Shown: positions 34,301 to 41,440, numbered from the stretch's first letter. The stretch is DNA of 64,000 nt from Paraflavitalea sp. CAU 1676 (GCF_029223285.1 NZ_JARHUJ010000003.1:806001-870000); one strand, 5' to 3'. Notes: a model not told the origin generated them from the letters alone. A program made the numbers and translations.

Positions 34301-34683
34301 TATTGAGCCTGAGCCAGCACCCCAGTGAGAAGATGCAATTGTTTGCGACCAATTACCTCGAAAGGTTTGCGGGCGATGACGTGAGCAGGATCTCTTCGCT
34401 GGAGTTCTACTTCCGTTCGGTGCTTACCCGCGTCAACAAAAGCCGGGTAGCGAAGAACAGGATCTTTCATTTCCTGCTGACGGAAGGGCGTAAATCGGAA
34501 GAAGCGGCAAAGATCGTGAGCAACATTCTTTCGGATATTTCTGCTACTGCGGCGATCGGCGACAAAGCCAAATGTATTGACGTATTGATGCAGCTGAAAG
34601 CCCTGTACGAGGTGGAGACTCCCTTGAAAGTAAAACCCATCGAAACAAGAGCAGCAGCCAAAACCCTTAATCCTTTATCATAA
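31336..34683 (+). CDS. Retron-associated WGR plus HEAT/ARM-repeat protein
   Basis: A 1115-residue cytosolic protein, the first gene of the retron cluster. Residues 1-75 form a WGR domain (LYFKEGNSDKVYEIDL, then FRYGRRG at 36-42, and KIAKGYS), with tyrosine where the namesake W normally stands. WGR domains bind nucleic-acid ends in PARPs and occur in MolR-type regulators. From about residue 100 the protein is almost all alpha-helical repeats of HEAT/ARM type (for example HQYVCTWALIRSGHEAAADAL, then YAPVREAGIDLLTLQEPARL). These are interrupted near 470-510 by an alanine/serine-rich, basic linker (KKIVGLFGKKK). No nuclease or ATPase motif is seen. The ATG at 31336 is chosen because the WGR domain starts there; the frame is open 26 codons earlier. 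The SWIM gene starts 9 nt after its stop. Confidence 0.85.
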   Translation: MRLIKQTTLYFKEGNSDKVYEIDLCDVGNDRYVVNFRYGRRGAALKEGSKTPVPVSLPEAERLFNEVADEKIAKGYSASESSQPAAPRGSSFALTVSAPLPVDVSSHPDARVRAILKRLQQAAQGNSGGRQKPWKLSRVIWKAGQYKIRDAAPFIVQLFSKSDNLHQYVCTWALIRSGHEAAADALQSIYKDHPTAIVRKLAGAGLFPLLRDAALEQHTANYLKDMPQVLRDAVAAQAGATVEQLLLEPAGQEPAYFVSIETIYLLSIDKRWLRPVLKRVLLQAPFRPHYFKHLRSLYKLAELLDDFEFTGLLGCQLERQPEAFRHRVPLKDQNTKVLVDGMDAMVNPHKELRKKDSRLAYSQRTRWYLHRRIRRRLQLLGNTGDVSYVKLATALLISYSRKKDFKEAYATSNYQWDGRRYNTVETRFPQNAQAVFLHYILSGEHPDLLLAGGRVWQVRNTPAARTASASSTPASGNSGGLLKKIVGLFGKKKTDYRAVAGPAPATGAHDIQSVPNENGTPYLHLWNQLPQSYVQLLIEAELEEVHEFAAGGLTAHPDYPQLKQKLDKDVYKKLLLSPYPIPARLGYTLAVERYAGIQPEGDLVAAMLQSLHADARSKGMEWGNTYQYAYAQQVDFVSSLLFLREPAIRQWAQHFINNNHIGTEVRLAAVGKAIATILSIVAADADTETYIGNAKDNMLAWFGNEVKQVPLPVIADLLLHPVAPVLLLGLQLLKSNQQPVTADALSASLIAGLLQHDYAPVREAGIDLLTLQEPARLMEFRQEVLAACLSQHANVRRHIAPVVGKMAGFEKAFGDEAATLLMPYLLRKEPYEGMHDDIGRLLCHELSSNLQNANKETALNLLYGNYTAAQNVGVVILEKYTQPDQLTIPQVIALGGHENITVRQWCWRFYQQQAARIRYEKETAIKLLESKWDDSRAFAMQYFRDAFTEADWSPEALISLADSVKPDVESYGRELITRFFQGEHGHQYLLSLSQHPSEKMQLFATNYLERFAGDDVSRISSLEFYFRSVLTRVNKSRVAKNRIFHFLLTEGRKSEEAAKIVSNILSDISATAAIGDKAKCIDVLMQLKALYEVETPLKVKPIETRAAAKTLNPLS

Positions 34684-34692
34684 TCAGTCTGT

Positions 34693-36357
34693 ATGTTATT
34701 CAATTACCGGTTTGCAGGCAGTAGTACGGTTACGAGTTCGGCGCATATGACGGGTATGTCGTTTGCCCCGGATACGCTGCGCGACAGCGCCTGGTTTGTA
34801 GGCAAGCTGCATAAGAAGCTGGCGTTCCGCGAAGCGATCTCGGCCTTACACGATGTCGTGATCAGCGACCTTCGGTTCAAGCCCAAAGATAAAACGGCGT
34901 ATAAGGAATGGGTAGCAGAAAATGAAGCCATGCTACTGGCCGATCATATGGCGGGCTACGATGCTCAGGGTGTATCGGCACGCATCGAACAGATCAAGGC
35001 CGAGCTGGCGGATGTACGGGCTCAAAAGAATTCTTTACTCGGTCCCTATCATACGGCCAAGTCAAAATACTTCAATTACATCTACGAAAAGGAAAGGGAC
35101 AAGTGGATCGTGCTGGACCCGGTGATCACCATACATCCCGATGAGCTGTTCTTCGAATGCTTCAGCGAGGATGAATCGACCTATGGCAAGCTGGGTTGTA
35201 ACTATAATGTTTTTAAAGAGATCGGCGACTATAAATGCGGTACCACCAATGTCGATTATTCGGCCGGACTGTATGAAGAATTTCAAAAGATCCGCGACTA
35301 TAAAGAAACGGAACTGAAAGTAGACCCTTCGGGCTTCACGGTGCAAACCACCCGGGAAGAAGCTTTCAAGGAAGTAAAGATCGACCTGCCCGATAGCTGG
35401 GTACGGGGTTTTCTGCAGGTAAGCAGTGCGATGACCTTACCGACGATCCAGGTAGACCTGCACCCGATGGATATACACAGCCTTTGTTTGCTGCTGCGCC
35501 GCTTCCGTGAAAAGCGGGGACCGCGTGCCCTGCGTTATGTACTGGAGCCGGGCCATCCGGTAAAGCTGGTGCTGGAGCCCTGGGGTAAAGAGATTGTTTG
35601 TGCCCGCAGTATTTATACCGGGCCTGTTAAACAGGAGATCAGAACCTGGGGACGCAGGCGTTTGCTGATCCTGGAAAGACTGATTCCTGTGGCGAAGAAA
35701 TTTACGGTACACCTGTTGGGTACTGGATTGCCTACCTTTTATATTGCCGACCTGGGAGATATGAATTTTACGCTGGGTTTGAGCGGCTGGACCACCAACG
35801 ACTGGAGCCATGCGGGCAATTTCGATCTGCTGGCGCCGCGCCTGGCGGTGGATGATGCTACCAAACAAAAGGTATTTGGTCAGTTGCAAAAGGACTGGCT
35901 TACGACTTCTGCGCAATTGGCTCAAAAACTCCACCTGGATACCGCGCAAGTAGCAGGCGCATTGAGTGCTTATACCCAAGCGGGCCGGGTGATCTACGAC
36001 CTTAACAGTGATGTATATCGCCTGCGTGAATTGAGCCGGGACTTATTGCCGATGGATAAGCTGCGTTTCAGTAATCCGCAGGAGGAACTGGCCGCTCAAC
36101 TGTTAGCGAGCCAGGAAGTGAAGGTGACGGCCAACGCGATGCCCGATAACTGTATTCAGCTGGCAGGGAGTGTAAAAGGCGCCCGTAAAACCTTTAAGCC
36201 TCAAATGGTGATCGACGGCGATGAGAAGATCAAATCGGCGAGTTGTGATTGCAGTTATTATATCGAAAATAAACTATACAAGGGACCTTGTGAGCATATG
36301 CTGGCCATCAGGCAGTCGTTCAACAATACGCGGGTGGCGGGCAATGGCTTCAAGTAG
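34693..36357 (+). CDS. Retron-associated winged-helix SWIM zinc-finger protein (WHSWIM)
   Basis: A 554-residue cytosolic protein. The C-terminus holds a SWIM zinc finger, CxCx12CxH (Cys518, Cys520, Cys533, His535, around CDCSYYIENKLYKGPCEHM). Before it, about residues 390-447, a winged-helix-like segment (LTTSAQLAQKLHLDTAQVAGALSAYTQAG then VIYDLNSDVYRL) suggests DNA binding. The N-terminal 380 residues are unrecognised, with a coiled stretch at 93-115. SWIM fingers bind DNA or proteins. The 9-nt spacing from the HEAT gene shows translation from one message. As I recall the published retron classification, this protein together with an ARM/HEAT protein defines type XIII systems. Confidence 0.85.
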   Translation: MLFNYRFAGSSTVTSSAHMTGMSFAPDTLRDSAWFVGKLHKKLAFREAISALHDVVISDLRFKPKDKTAYKEWVAENEAMLLADHMAGYDAQGVSARIEQIKAELADVRAQKNSLLGPYHTAKSKYFNYIYEKERDKWIVLDPVITIHPDELFFECFSEDESTYGKLGCNYNVFKEIGDYKCGTTNVDYSAGLYEEFQKIRDYKETELKVDPSGFTVQTTREEAFKEVKIDLPDSWVRGFLQVSSAMTLPTIQVDLHPMDIHSLCLLLRRFREKRGPRALRYVLEPGHPVKLVLEPWGKEIVCARSIYTGPVKQEIRTWGRRRLLILERLIPVAKKFTVHLLGTGLPTFYIADLGDMNFTLGLSGWTTNDWSHAGNFDLLAPRLAVDDATKQKVFGQLQKDWLTTSAQLAQKLHLDTAQVAGALSAYTQAGRVIYDLNSDVYRLRELSRDLLPMDKLRFSNPQEELAAQLLASQEVKVTANAMPDNCIQLAGSVKGARKTFKPQMVIDGDEKIKSASCDCSYYIENKLYKGPCEHMLAIRQSFNNTRVAGNGFK

Positions 36358-36411
36358 CAGTATAGTTTATAAAAAGAGAAGCGTGTATTTAGTAAATTAA
36401 AAAACAGCTAT

Positions 36412-36419
36412 TATATTTG
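36412..36419 (+). promoter_or_regulatory. Putative retron ncRNA promoter -7 element (TATATTTG)
   Basis: An exact TAnnTTTG in a 60-nt AT-rich stretch. It ends about 15 nt before the a1 arm of the retron RNA, so transcription would begin almost directly at the 5' end expected for an msr-msd transcript. The upstream -33 box is weak (ATTTAG region at 36387). This suggests that ncRNA and RT can be transcribed separately from the two upstream genes. Confidence 0.5.
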
Positions 36420-36433
36420 TTAACCGCTTTTCG

Positions 36434-36687
36434 TGTTCTTTGACAGAGGGGAATTTGATGTGCACCTTGCTTCCGTAAGGAAAGGGCGATGTTTCGTCGT
36501 CCATGCAACATGACTTGATCATGCATCACCAAATGTAATCTTTACTATGGCATACCGGTACTATATTGCAATCTTGCAGTACAGGCCCGGAGTGCCCTGA
36601 TTGCAATATAGTACCGGTATGCCTGGCGTTGATTAATCTGGTCGCCGGCACGCACGAAGGCAGCACGTTTCCCTCTGTCAGAACATG
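36434..36687 (+). ncRNA. Retron msr-msd non-coding RNA
   Basis: The 350-bp gap before the reverse transcriptase has retron RNA organisation. (1) Complementary ends: a1 TGACAGAGGG at 36441-36450 (plus GAA, with one G-U pair) pairs with a2 CCCTCTGTCA at 36671-36680. TGTTC/GAACA extends the pairing outside after a 2-nt bulge. (2) msr-like stem-loops: a TTCC-GTAA-GGAA hairpin within 36462-36486; an 8-bp stem with a UUU triloop at 36484-36502, as in many known msr RNAs; and ATGCA/TGCAT at 36503-36526. (3) A perfect 25-bp msd hairpin at 36549-36623. Candidate branching guanosines just after a1 are G36457 and G36460. The exact RNA ends and priming G are inferred. Confidence 0.8.
36549..36623 (+). 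repeat. Perfect 25-bp inverted repeat (msd stem)
   Basis: The arm 36549-36573 (GGCATACCGGTACTATATTG then CAATC) is exactly complementary to 36599-36623. A 25-nt GC-rich loop, not self-complementary in an obvious way, separates them. In a retron this becomes the long hairpin of the single-stranded cDNA (msDNA). Without the neighbouring RT it would be taken for a mobile palindrome. Confidence 0.9.
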
Positions 36688-36707
36688 AATTCCATTCTTC
36701 ATCTCTC

Positions 36708-38243
36708 ATGTTCAACATACTTACCCGTCAACAGATCTACGATCGCATCCGCGCTACTTCCAAAGATGCGTTTATACTGGATGATATGAAGCGACTCGGC
36801 TTCTGGCCTTCCAATGAAGGGAAGCCATCGGTGCCCGAACTGCTCATCAGGCGCGAAACGGAGTTGAACAAGGAATTCCAGCGTTTGTATGAACAACACC
36901 GCAAGTACCTCGACCGGGAGAAGGTATTGAAAGAAATGCGCCTGAAACGCATGGACGCAGCCAGGGCCAAGCGGGCAGCCACCAAAAAGCGGAGGGAAGA
37001 GCAAAGGCTCCAGAAAGCGGAAGCGTGGCAGCAGCGGAAGGCGGTGGAGATCTTGTATCTCGGCGACGGTGTGTCTATTGGACTGAATAATGGGGTTTCG
37101 AATGCAGATGCGCTGCAGAAAAAGCGGTTACCTGTTTTTGCCAATGAGTTGGAGCTGGCTACCGCGATGGGCATCGAGCTGAAAGAATTGCGATTCCTTG
37201 CTTTTTCGCGCAAAGTAGCGCCGGTTAGCCATTACAAAAAGTTTTATCTGCCTAAGAAATCGGGCGGCAAGCGGCTGATCTCGGCGCCGATGCCCCGATT
37301 AAAGCAAGTTCAATACTGGATCCTGGAACATATTCTGAATAAGGTACCTGTGCACCAGGCGGTGCATGGGTTTGTATTTACGCGCTCTATTCTCAGCAAT
37401 GCTCATTTACATGTGGGCAAAGAGACGGTATTGAACCTGGATGTAAAAGATTTCTTCCCTTCTATCCATTATAGGCGTGTAAAGGGATTGTTGCAACAAA
37501 TAGGTTATTCAGAAAAGATTGCCACCATCCTGGCTTTGTTGTGCACGGAAGCGGTGACAGAGGAAGTAGAGATCGATGGCCGTGCTTATTTTGTACAGAA
37601 GGGCAACCGGGTATTGCCACAGGGAGCACCTACAAGTCCGGCCATTACGAATATCCTCTGTTTTAAGCTGGACCAACGCCTGCAGGGGCTGGCTAACAAA
37701 CACCAGTGCAGTTATACCCGTTATGCCGATGATGTAACCTTTTCGTGGAGTGGTACTGATGTGAACGCCCAGCAAATGGTGTGGCGCATCAAGAAGATAT
37801 TATCCGATGAAGGCTTTGAAGTACATCCCGAAAAAGTGCGCATCATGCACAAAGGCAGCCGGCAGGAAGTGACGGGCATTGTGGTGAATAAGCAGTTGGG
37901 TATTGACCGGGATAAGCTGCGTCGTTTCCGTGCTTTACTACACCAGTTACAAACGAAGGATGCGGCAGAGTTGATGCCGGGGGTAGAGAGTCCGGCCAAT
38001 GTGGTGATCGGCTATGCCAATTTTGTGAAGATGGTGAAGCCTGCGCAAGGCAAGGTATTCAGCGAAGCGATCGATAAGCTGGTGCAGACTGGTCGGTTGA
38101 AATATATTACTCCTATCACGCCCGGTCATGGTTCTAATGGTGCGGGTTCTTCTAACGGTTCGGGGAACAGTTCTGCGGCTCCATCCGGTGCGGGCGATAC
38201 CAGGAAAGACGATGACAAACCCTGGTGGAGCGTGACGGGCTGA
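36708..38243 (+). CDS. Retron reverse transcriptase
   Basis: A 511-residue RT that should copy the msd part of the upstream RNA into ssDNA joined to the RNA by a 2'-5' link. Catalytic motifs: LDVKDFFPSI (motif A, Asp245), QGAPTSP (305-311) and YADD (339-342). The two retron-specific signatures are present: NAHLH (231-235, NAxxH) and VTG (388-390). An unusual N-terminal extension of about 120 residues is rich in Lys, Arg and Glu, and predicts a coiled coil (about 43-112). The C-terminus is a Gly/Ser/Asn-rich tail (474-495) ending in DDDKPWWSVTG. There is no maturase or HNH domain, so it is not a group II intron RT. The stop codon abuts that of a convergent gene. Confidence 0.95.
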   Translation: MFNILTRQQIYDRIRATSKDAFILDDMKRLGFWPSNEGKPSVPELLIRRETELNKEFQRLYEQHRKYLDREKVLKEMRLKRMDAARAKRAATKKRREEQRLQKAEAWQQRKAVEILYLGDGVSIGLNNGVSNADALQKKRLPVFANELELATAMGIELKELRFLAFSRKVAPVSHYKKFYLPKKSGGKRLISAPMPRLKQVQYWILEHILNKVPVHQAVHGFVFTRSILSNAHLHVGKETVLNLDVKDFFPSIHYRRVKGLLQQIGYSEKIATILALLCTEAVTEEVEIDGRAYFVQKGNRVLPQGAPTSPAITNILCFKLDQRLQGLANKHQCSYTRYADDVTFSWSGTDVNAQQMVWRIKKILSDEGFEVHPEKVRIMHKGSRQEVTGIVVNKQLGIDRDKLRRFRALLHQLQTKDAAELMPGVESPANVVIGYANFVKMVKPAQGKVFSEAIDKLVQTGRLKYITPITPGHGSNGAGSSNGSGNSSAAPSGAGDTRKDDDKPWWSVTG

Positions 38244-38960
38244 TCAGGGGAATTGGGCTTGCAGCCTGTCCATGATGCCCTGGTTAAAAGCGGGATCGAC
38301 CTCTTCGATCCATGCGTAGCTGTCCAGTATTTCGACATCGATGGCATCCTGCATGGTAGTGACGAACATCGTGGGAATCCAGCAATAAAGATAATTTGTG
38401 GTTACAAAGAACCAGGTATCGATGGGAGGAATGTCGGCGTTATCGACAAAGCCGCGGGTTTCAGCAATTGGTGCACCATCGTACGTGGAAACATCTACCT
38501 GAAAAGCCAGTATTTTACCTTTACTGCCCGGTTCCTGCAGGTGTACCGCCTCCTGACCTCTACCTTCCATTACATTTTGAAGCACCTCTGCATGGTCAAA
38601 ATACCGGGGAACATCTGCTCCTGTACAATCCTCCTTCGACCAGAAATGATAGATCGGATATCCATTATGATCGGGATTGCAGGATCTTAATATGGTCGTG
38701 TAGTCGATATTGTTTGGGTCTTCGATCTTTTCGATGATCCTTTGTGTATGGTTTATCGTTAAAACAAGGTTCTGGTAAAACTGGTCACTGTAAATTTCCG
38801 CAGGTGGCTGGTACCAGGAAAGGTCGTACGAAGAAATTTCTTGATTGTAGAACGCTGGGCTTTTTTCAGGCCACCAATCGCCCGATGACCTGGATTCAAA
38901 ATAGTTCATTACTATTTTCGCCAGAACAACCGCGAGGCAGAATGCGAAGGTTATGGACAT
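38244..38960 (-). CDS. Hypothetical membrane-anchored protein
   Basis: A 238-residue protein with a single N-terminal hydrophobic helix (SITFAFCLAVVLAKIVMNYF), then a polar domain that I do not recognise. The domain is rich in Trp, Tyr and acidic residues (DWWPEKSPAFYNQEISSYDLSWYQPP, TTNYLYCWIPTMFVTTMQDAID). The frame opens at a TTG 27 nt earlier that would overlap the next gene, so ATG 38960 is preferred. It lies directly tail-to-tail with the retron RT (TGATCA shared by the two stops) but is in the opposite orientation, so it is probably not part of the retron. Confidence 0.55.
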   Translation of the reverse strand: MSITFAFCLAVVLAKIVMNYFESRSSGDWWPEKSPAFYNQEISSYDLSWYQPPAEIYSDQFYQNLVLTINHTQRIIEKIEDPNNIDYTTILRSCNPDHNGYPIYHFWSKEDCTGADVPRYFDHAEVLQNVMEGRGQEAVHLQEPGSKGKILAFQVDVSTYDGAPIAETRGFVDNADIPPIDTWFFVTTNYLYCWIPTMFVTTMQDAIDVEILDSYAWIEEVDPAFNQGIMDRLQAQFP

Positions 38961-38970
38961 GAGTGAATGA

Positions 38971-39330
38971 TTATTTTGCAGTTCCAAAGGACTGCGTCAC
39001 GACAATCTTGCCCACGATATTATTATTGAACTCTTCTAGTTCGTCGGCAGGTACCCATAGTTCATTGTGGATCTCCCCTCCTACGTTTTCCACCCGGAAT
39101 TTACTTACGTAATCCGAGCGCACTTCAAACTTTGTAACATAGCCCGAGCCGGAGGCCGGCACGTTCCAGTCGCGGGCGATCTGCACGGCGTATTCCTCGT
39201 TCATGACGGGATAGAATATAGGCTGCTGAAGTAAGCGTGGGGGAAATTTAGTAAAGCCCGATGCTTCGATCAGGGCGAGTTCCTTAGGGCCTACGGGACG
39301 ATACAGTGTGGTAGTTGCGATGTTGTCCAT
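38971..39330 (-). CDS. Small protein of the ADP-ribosylation/crystallin J1-annotated family
   Basis: A 119-residue soluble protein. The pattern TLYRPVGPKELALIEASGF, then FPPRLLQQPIFYPVMNEEYAVQIARDWN and the later ELWVPADELEEFNNNIVG, matches a family of short proteins commonly labelled ADP-ribosylation/crystallin J1. In that family the real activity is not established, and the catalytic residues of ADP-ribosylglycohydrolases are absent at this length. It lies 10 nt upstream of the preceding gene on the same strand, so the two are probably co-transcribed. Confidence 0.6.
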   Translation of the reverse strand: MDNIATTTLYRPVGPKELALIEASGFTKFPPRLLQQPIFYPVMNEEYAVQIARDWNVPASGSGYVTKFEVRSDYVSKFRVENVGGEIHNELWVPADELEEFNNNIVGKIVVTQSFGTAK

Positions 39331-39436
39331 TACAGTTGCACTTTAGGGGATGCGTACACGAAAGTAATGAATTCCGGTAGCTTTTACTATGCCTAAGCAC
39401 GTTTCCCTTTTACGCCTTCCCTGCTTATCATACGGT

Positions 39437-40042
39437 TCAATGCTTTGGATTGGGATCGATCCTGGGTTCAAAGCCTCTCGATTGCAGGAAGGCGGTGAGG
39501 TCGGTCAGCATTTCGTAAACATACGAAGGTTCTTTATTCGTCGCGTCTTCCACTACTGGCATTTCCACAAAGATGTCTTCATACTTGATGCCCTTATGAG
39601 CCAGCGCCTCTGTTAGTTCCTGCTTATGCTTCCTTTCGAGGATGTTCTCGTCAACGCCGATGTACACCGTAAACCGGTTCTGCGATCCACTGATCTTGAC
39701 CGGAAATCCATCGACGATACCCGTGATGCGCTTGCCGGAAAAAAGGAAACGGGAGGTAACAGCCGTATAGCTGATCTTAAATCCCTTTTCCTGTAAATAT
39801 TTAAACGGGGGACTATCGAACAGGTAAGAGGCGCGGGAGAAGTCGACGTAAGCGCCACAAAGGAATACCACATACCCAAAGCAACTAAGGGAGAAAGCCA
39901 GGAAGAGGTTCACCCAGGCTTTCTGCAGCGAAGAATCAAAGGTAGACTCATGATTAAATATCGTGAGCACCGCGAAGATGCCTACGAAAAAAATGATCAG
40001 TCCCCAGAGTTTCTTTTTGTTGAGCAGGATATAAGTCAGCAT
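39437..40042 (-). CDS. Hypothetical two-helix membrane protein
   Basis: A 201-residue protein with two transmembrane helices (about residues 11-29 and 46-65), followed by a soluble domain of about 130 residues. The domain has strands resembling KGFKISYTAVTSRFLFSGKR, ITGIVDGFPVKISGSQN and RFTVYIGVDENI. Not recognised as a named family. It is separated by 23 nt from the archaemetzincin-like gene; co-transcription is possible. Confidence 0.5.
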   Translation of the reverse strand: MLTYILLNKKKLWGLIIFFVGIFAVLTIFNHESTFDSSLQKAWVNLFLAFSLSCFGYVVFLCGAYVDFSRASYLFDSPPFKYLQEKGFKISYTAVTSRFLFSGKRITGIVDGFPVKISGSQNRFTVYIGVDENILERKHKQELTEALAHKGIKYEDIFVEMPVVEDATNKEPSYVYEMLTDLTAFLQSRGFEPRIDPNPKH

Positions 40043-40065
40043 ATATCACATAAAAATATGATGAT

Positions 40066-40698
40066 TTACGGCAAATGCCACCCTTTATCCATTAAAAATG
40101 ATTTGCACGACTTACAGAAGTCATGTTCTTCATCCAGCGGATTTCCCCCTTCGGCATCGCGCATAAAACAGGATTTTTCCACGCAATGCGGCAATCCCTG
40201 CGTATGCCCCAATTCATGGATCGCCACTTTGTAGAACTGGTCTTCTTTATTGGTCCTCGAAAGCCGAAATGTAGATACCACGCAGGAGTAGCCGGGATTG
40301 TATCCGAGCCCCATTACGCCCCAATCTTTAATGCCTCCTTTGGTGGTACTGATATCCCGGCTGATCAAGCCGATCACTACTGTATCGGCATTACCATACT
40401 GCTTCAGGTACCTGATCAGGCTATCGGCCCGGTAGCGGTGGCGTGGTTCATAATAGGCGGTAGCCGGTATCTCGATAGATGGCCTCACCACCACTTGCGA
40501 ATGCAGGCGCTTTATCTGCTCCTGTACCTTGTTCAATTCATGCACGGGAAATTCGCCCAGCGGTTGTATGACCACTACCCTGCTCCTGTGCACAGGGTTT
40601 TGGTCGCAGCCGTCGAGGGCTGACAACAGCAACAGGGTCGCCAACAATGAAACGAGGCTAGAAAGTACTTTTTTTGTCGAGTTCGGGTAATGCTTCAT
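40066..40698 (-). CDS. Archaemetzincin-like zinc metalloprotease lipoprotein
   Basis: A 210-residue exported protein with a lipoprotein-type signal (SLVSLLATLLLLSALDGC). The active site is HELGHTQGLPHC, followed by VEKSCFM and a CKSC pair. This is the archaemetzincin order HEXXHXXGX3CX4CXM...CXXC, here with 15 rather than 17 residues before the last pair. It is probably a membrane-anchored aminopeptidase. The ATG at 40698 lies inside the end of the desaturase gene (41-bp overlap, different frame). The frame extends further upstream, but only this start gives a signal peptide. Confidence 0.8.
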   Translation of the reverse strand: MKHYPNSTKKVLSSLVSLLATLLLLSALDGCDQNPVHRSRVVVIQPLGEFPVHELNKVQEQIKRLHSQVVVRPSIEIPATAYYEPRHRYRADSLIRYLKQYGNADTVVIGLISRDISTTKGGIKDWGVMGLGYNPGYSCVVSTFRLSRTNKEDQFYKVAIHELGHTQGLPHCVEKSCFMRDAEGGNPLDEEHDFCKSCKSFLMDKGWHLP

Positions 40699-41440
40699 CG
40701 ATTCGTTTTGCCAGTTCCGGCAATTTAATGGTTGGAACGGCAGGAAACAAGTGGTGCTCGAGGTGGTAGAACATACTGAACGTGATCTTATTCTTCCATC
40801 CTTTGCGCTGGGTGCGCGCCAGTTCCGGATGCTCTTCGGTATGGTGGTGCACGGTCCATACGGCAAAAAATGCCATCAGGAACTCACCGATCACCATTAC
40901 GATTATGTGATATATGAGAAACTGTATGTTGAAATAAAACACCACGAAGGCGCAGCCTGCGATAGAAGCGAGTTCGAGCAATACATTCCTCACATATTTT
41001 CTGTTTCCCAGCTGCAGGGTTACTTTATGAATCAGGAACATATGCACCGGACCGTAGAGGATGGCTCCGTACCAGGTCATGCCGGCCGATTTTCCCTCGT
41101 AATCATCTTCTTTGAGGCAGTATTTATGGTGCCTGAGGTGGTTGAATTTTACGGCATGGATGGAGGCCATCATGAGTACGCTATTGGTGTACAATGACAG
41201 CCAGGTCAGGAATTTATTGGTGCCGAGTGAATTGTGAAAGCCGTTGTGCACCTGCCGGAGTGCGGTGAGGAAAAAGAAAGCAGAAAAAGGAAGTGCGAAC
41301 CAGTAGTAACCAAAATAAGCGAGTGTCCAGGAGGCGAGACACCAGGGAATGGTGAGGTTATTTTCGATCAGCATTTCCCGCAAGTTAAGATCGCGCAGAT
41401 CTTTCCATTGTACGCGTTTGAGCATTTCGGCGTGGGTCAT
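40658..41440 (-). CDS. Membrane fatty acid desaturase
   Basis: A 260-residue integral membrane di-iron enzyme with about four helices and the histidine boxes HNGFH (about residue 65), HLRHHK (about 100-105), HHH (about 197) and YHLEHHLFP (about 225-233). The family spacing HXXXH ... HXXHH ... HXXHH is recognisable. It introduces double bonds in acyl chains using O2. Upstream a 7-bp hairpin (CCAGCGC / GCGCTGG, 41482-41500) may be regulatory. The 3' end overlaps the metalloprotease start. Confidence 0.85.
   Translation of the reverse strand: MTHAEMLKRVQWKDLRDLNLREMLIENNLTIPWCLASWTLAYFGYYWFALPFSAFFFLTALRQVHNGFHNSLGTNKFLTWLSLYTNSVLMMASIHAVKFNHLRHHKYCLKEDDYEGKSAGMTWYGAILYGPVHMFLIHKVTLQLGNRKYVRNVLLELASIAGCAFVVFYFNIQFLIYHIIVMVIGEFLMAFFAVWTVHHHTEEHPELARTQRKGWKNKITFSMFYHLEHHLFPAVPTIKLPELAKRIDEALPELDKKSTF

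Noticed and set aside
36549-36623. The 25-bp inverted repeat taken as an insertion-sequence end or a terminator
   Set aside because: It lies between a1/a2 arms directly upstream of a retron RT and has no T-run, target duplication or transposase, so an msd hairpin is the better explanation.
36708-38243. RT as part of a group II intron or a diversity-generating retroelement
   Set aside because: No maturase or HNH domain, no intron 5' GUGYG or domain V structure, and no template/variable repeat pair was seen; NAxxH and VTG point to a retron.
38244-39330. The two minus-strand genes after the RT as additional retron effectors
   Set aside because: They are convergent to the RT, have their own spacing, and no known effector motif was seen; the two upstream genes already match a known retron set.
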